Below, piece after piece: positions 61,441-64,000 of a stretch of DNA of 64,000 bases (positions are counted from its first letter, which is position 1; the number at the start of each line of letters is the position of its first letter). Below the pieces are notes generated by a model that worked only from the letters and a program-made list of their open reading frames with translations, did no database searches and was not told the origin of the DNA. Origin of the DNA: Prunella strophiata (lineage: Eukaryota > Chordata > Aves > Passeriformes > Prunellidae). A program made the translations under genes and the position numbers. The stretch is from contig JAZBQD010000019.1 of NCBI GenBank assembly GCA_036583965.1, positions 22,633,085 to 22,697,084 on the forward strand, in the 5' to 3' direction.

Positions 61441-63599
61441 TCCACAAGCAATTGCTAACAATGCAACAATTGAGGGTCTCAGACTAAAAGTGAAGTCAAG
61501 ACTAAAATGCCCATTGTTACTCCAATTCATCAACCTTTGTCCATACCCTGGCATCCCATCAAACTTGGGCCAATGTGCTGCATGTCAGCTGTCTTTCAAC
61601 CCTCTGAACTGCCTTTCCCCAGTTTATCTACCAAAAGCTCTTAAGATCCATATAATCTTAAACCATCAGAAACCGGATTCAAGATTATCCTCATTCCCAA
61701 GCAGATGGAAACACAAGGAAAGGAAACAATGAATTCAAAGAATCTATCCACTCCTGGTTTTAACTCTTGGTGAGCACACTTTCCACACAGAGTCTCTAAA
61801 TGGGTTGGAGAGATAAATGCAAAGCAAGGGTAGGACATACCACATGCTGGAGAATCCCACAAATGTACAAAGAGGGATATTTCCTTATCTAGCAGAGTTA
61901 TCTACAGGAGCTCTTATCAATCATGTGTGCTGTCACTGCTGCAATTTATTAACTGGGCAAACTAGGAGGTGTGCAAATCCCCCACCACTGCTAAAATGAT
62001 CCTTTGACAAAAAGGATCCAGATGCATAGAAATGGCACAGGACACAGAGCAAGTGATTGCAATCCCCCATAAGTCTCATTGTATGCACCCATTGGCTTAT
62101 TTGAATGTTCCTTCCTGTGTGGTGTTTACATCAGACAGCAAAAAGCACAACTCAATCAGGACTACAGCACCGATCATGGAAAAATAAAAATGAATAGACA
62201 TGTTTTCTCTTGGGACATCAGCATCATCTCCATAGACGTTGGTATCAGGCAGAGGAAGTTTGTTCTTGCTGAAATTCCTTTGGCTGTGTGCTGCACAGTG
62301 TCCAAAAGGTTGAACATCTGCTTGAGAAGTGGAGAAACCTGCAGGCTAGCACCTAGCATAAGGCAGCTGGGAAAACACCACTGCTCACTAGAGTCTGGAC
62401 AACAGCAACTGTAAATTCTGCTCCAAATAGCTGTTAATTCTCCATCACCTTACTCAACTACCTCAAAAATATCTCCTCCCAGTAAACATTTTGCATCTTG
62501 GGTGGATAAACTGTTTGGGACTCAAAGGATCTGTTACATTTCACTGAAATGCCCCTCAGGCTGAGGACTTGCTTCATGTCCCTCTCCATAACACAAACAC
62601 AATACAAATATCTCCAGAATTAAGTGTTCACTAATTGTCACAAAGGCATGATTTAATTTTAAACTGCTCCTACCACACACAAATTTGCGTGTTTGGCACT
62701 TGCATTTTGATGTCACTGTTTCTTTAGTTATATTTTATGTCAGAAATAATATTTTTCAATGAAAAGCTCTGACAGTGAAACACATAGCTTCATTACCAGC
62801 CACTTTAGTGCAGAAACATGAATGGTGACCATCTTAGTGATAAGCTTCATGAATGTACACAGCAGTATCAGCTCAAAGGAGTTCAGAGAAGGAGCTGTCC
62901 CTACCAGTGAGAAGAAGGAATAAACAAATCCCTGCCACACCAATTTGAGATAAGCACAAAGAAATAATAGAAGAACCAGAGGGTCTGAAATTATATGATT
63001 GGTCTTACCTATTTAAAATACATACACTTTTCAAAACCAAAATCCTAATAAATTTACTGTGCCACACCACAGACATTTCCCTTCGAGGAAGAGGAAGAAG
63101 CCACCACCACTGCCTGCTTCCCTTTGGCAGCTCAGTCACTGGCCTCTCAGCTCAGCACTCTGTTCACAAGGGCAGAGCCTTGATGGCTCCTGAAAGCCAA
63201 CAGAGCTCCAGCAAACACAAGTCTGCAGCCCACAGGAAGAGAGGCAAGTCTTACATACATTAAATGTATTTTAAAGAGACAATAGATAAGAACAAAGCTC
63301 TGCTACAGGATTTGTCAGCTCTGGACTCCTTTGAAGCTCTACAACATGCAGTCTCCACACAAGGACCAGTGACTTCTGGTGTATCACTGAAAGCCACAAA
63401 TTGTGGGTACCTCACTCATTCAGCCTTCTGTCAATGCTTGAGTGCCAGCTTTTCCTACCTGAACTGAGAGGCAACTCCTGAGTGTTCCTAACCCTCCAAG
63501 CCCCAGCCTCCCCAGCCTCCCTGGGGCCAACTGACACGCCTTTCTAGACATCCCTCTCTGTAAGCATGACAAGGGCAGAGCAGAGGGTGCTCATGGCAG

Positions 63600-64000
63600 T
63601 CTTGCTCAGGGAGCACTGGCTACCATGCCACAAATTAATTTAACCCTCAATTTATTTAAGGGGGGGAGACAGGCAGAAAAATATTGAAAGGTTTCTTCTT
63701 TCCTGCCAATTTTTCCCATCTTCTACCTCAGTTCTGGCTGGATTCCCCCTTCCCCCTGTCCTCAGCTAGCACTGCCAGGCTCAGTCCTCCTCACCCTAGC
63801 CCCCCCTCCCCAAGGACAAGCAAAGTTATTACAATAATGAATTAGCCAGGCTGCTTACTGCTGCCAGTGGCGAAGGCAATTATCCCACTCCACGTCCCCA
63901 GCCACCACTCAGCTCCCTCATAAAGAGAGGCTTTTGGGGCCGCTTTGTGCTTTGATTGGAAATGAAGAGATTGCTAATTAGGGAACCCCTGCTGGGATCG
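63600..64000. promoter_or_regulatory. Candidate conserved non-coding element at the right edge
   Basis: AT-rich homeodomain/SOX-like clusters (ACAAATTAATTTAACC; TTACAATAATGAATTAGCC; GATTGCTAATTAGGG) surround CpG-bearing unique sequence (GTGGCGAAGG, CCACGTCC, GGCCGCTTTG). It may continue beyond the window. Confidence 0.38.

Larger units (their letters stand above)
59131..63599. other. Upstream intergenic background
   Basis: Holds the CA microsatellite (59212-59239), a small hairpin (61998-62018) and the weak element at 61325-61440. Open frames up to 116 codons are unrecognisable and occur on both strands. Confidence 0.55.

Noticed and set aside
1..64000. CRISPR arrays, operons, phage or bacterial genes, tRNA or rRNA genes, intact retroviral or LTR elements
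   Set aside because: None recognised by eye; composition, CR1 remnants and splice architecture indicate vertebrate nuclear DNA.

Overview
This window looks like vertebrate nuclear DNA, most likely from a bird. It has two short 3'-end fragments of CR1-type LINEs with the tail sequence usual in birds, few other interspersed repeats, a single dense CpG island, and no long open frames outside GC-rich or low-complexity DNA. No prokaryotic, phage or organelle gene arrangement is present.

The one coding feature I can support lies in the CpG island on the minus strand. It is a 50-nt coding segment (36314-36363) reading MDISELCISDPLGYHN plus two bases of a split codon, followed directly by a GTGAGT splice donor. 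I recognise it as the first coding exon of the long N-terminal form of an oestrogen-related receptor, best matching ESRRB (ERR-beta, NR3B2). The gene runs leftwards, so 1-36313 would be the first part of a very long intron 1. Exon 2, which would carry the second in-frame methionine and the start of the AF-1 region, is not in the window. Everything right of the island (about 37.3-64 kb) would be upstream flanking DNA.

The promoter region (36055-37265) is TATA-less, with GC boxes and a minus-strand CCAAT box. The presumed 5' leader carries a long pyrimidine tract (A26 on the plus strand) and, immediately before the start codon, a five-codon upstream ORF whose UGA overlaps the receptor AUG (UGAUG). 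That is the most interesting local architecture here.

Several islands of CpG-retaining, homeodomain/FOX/GATA-motif-rich, non-repetitive sequence stand out from the AT-rich background, in the intron (about 5.4, 12.5, 17.6, 20.1, 29.4 kb) and upstream (about 49.7-50.4, 55.8, 57.1, 59.0, 63.6-64 kb). They look like conserved non-coding elements or enhancers, but this rests on composition only and needs alignment. Other structure includes a ~310-bp AAAAG/AAAGG polypurine tract, two G-quadruplex candidates, a 26-bp perfect palindrome, perfect hairpins, homopolymer runs, and a small CpG-rich patch at 25.4 kb that could be an intragenic promoter. I found no convincing evidence for an entirely new system.
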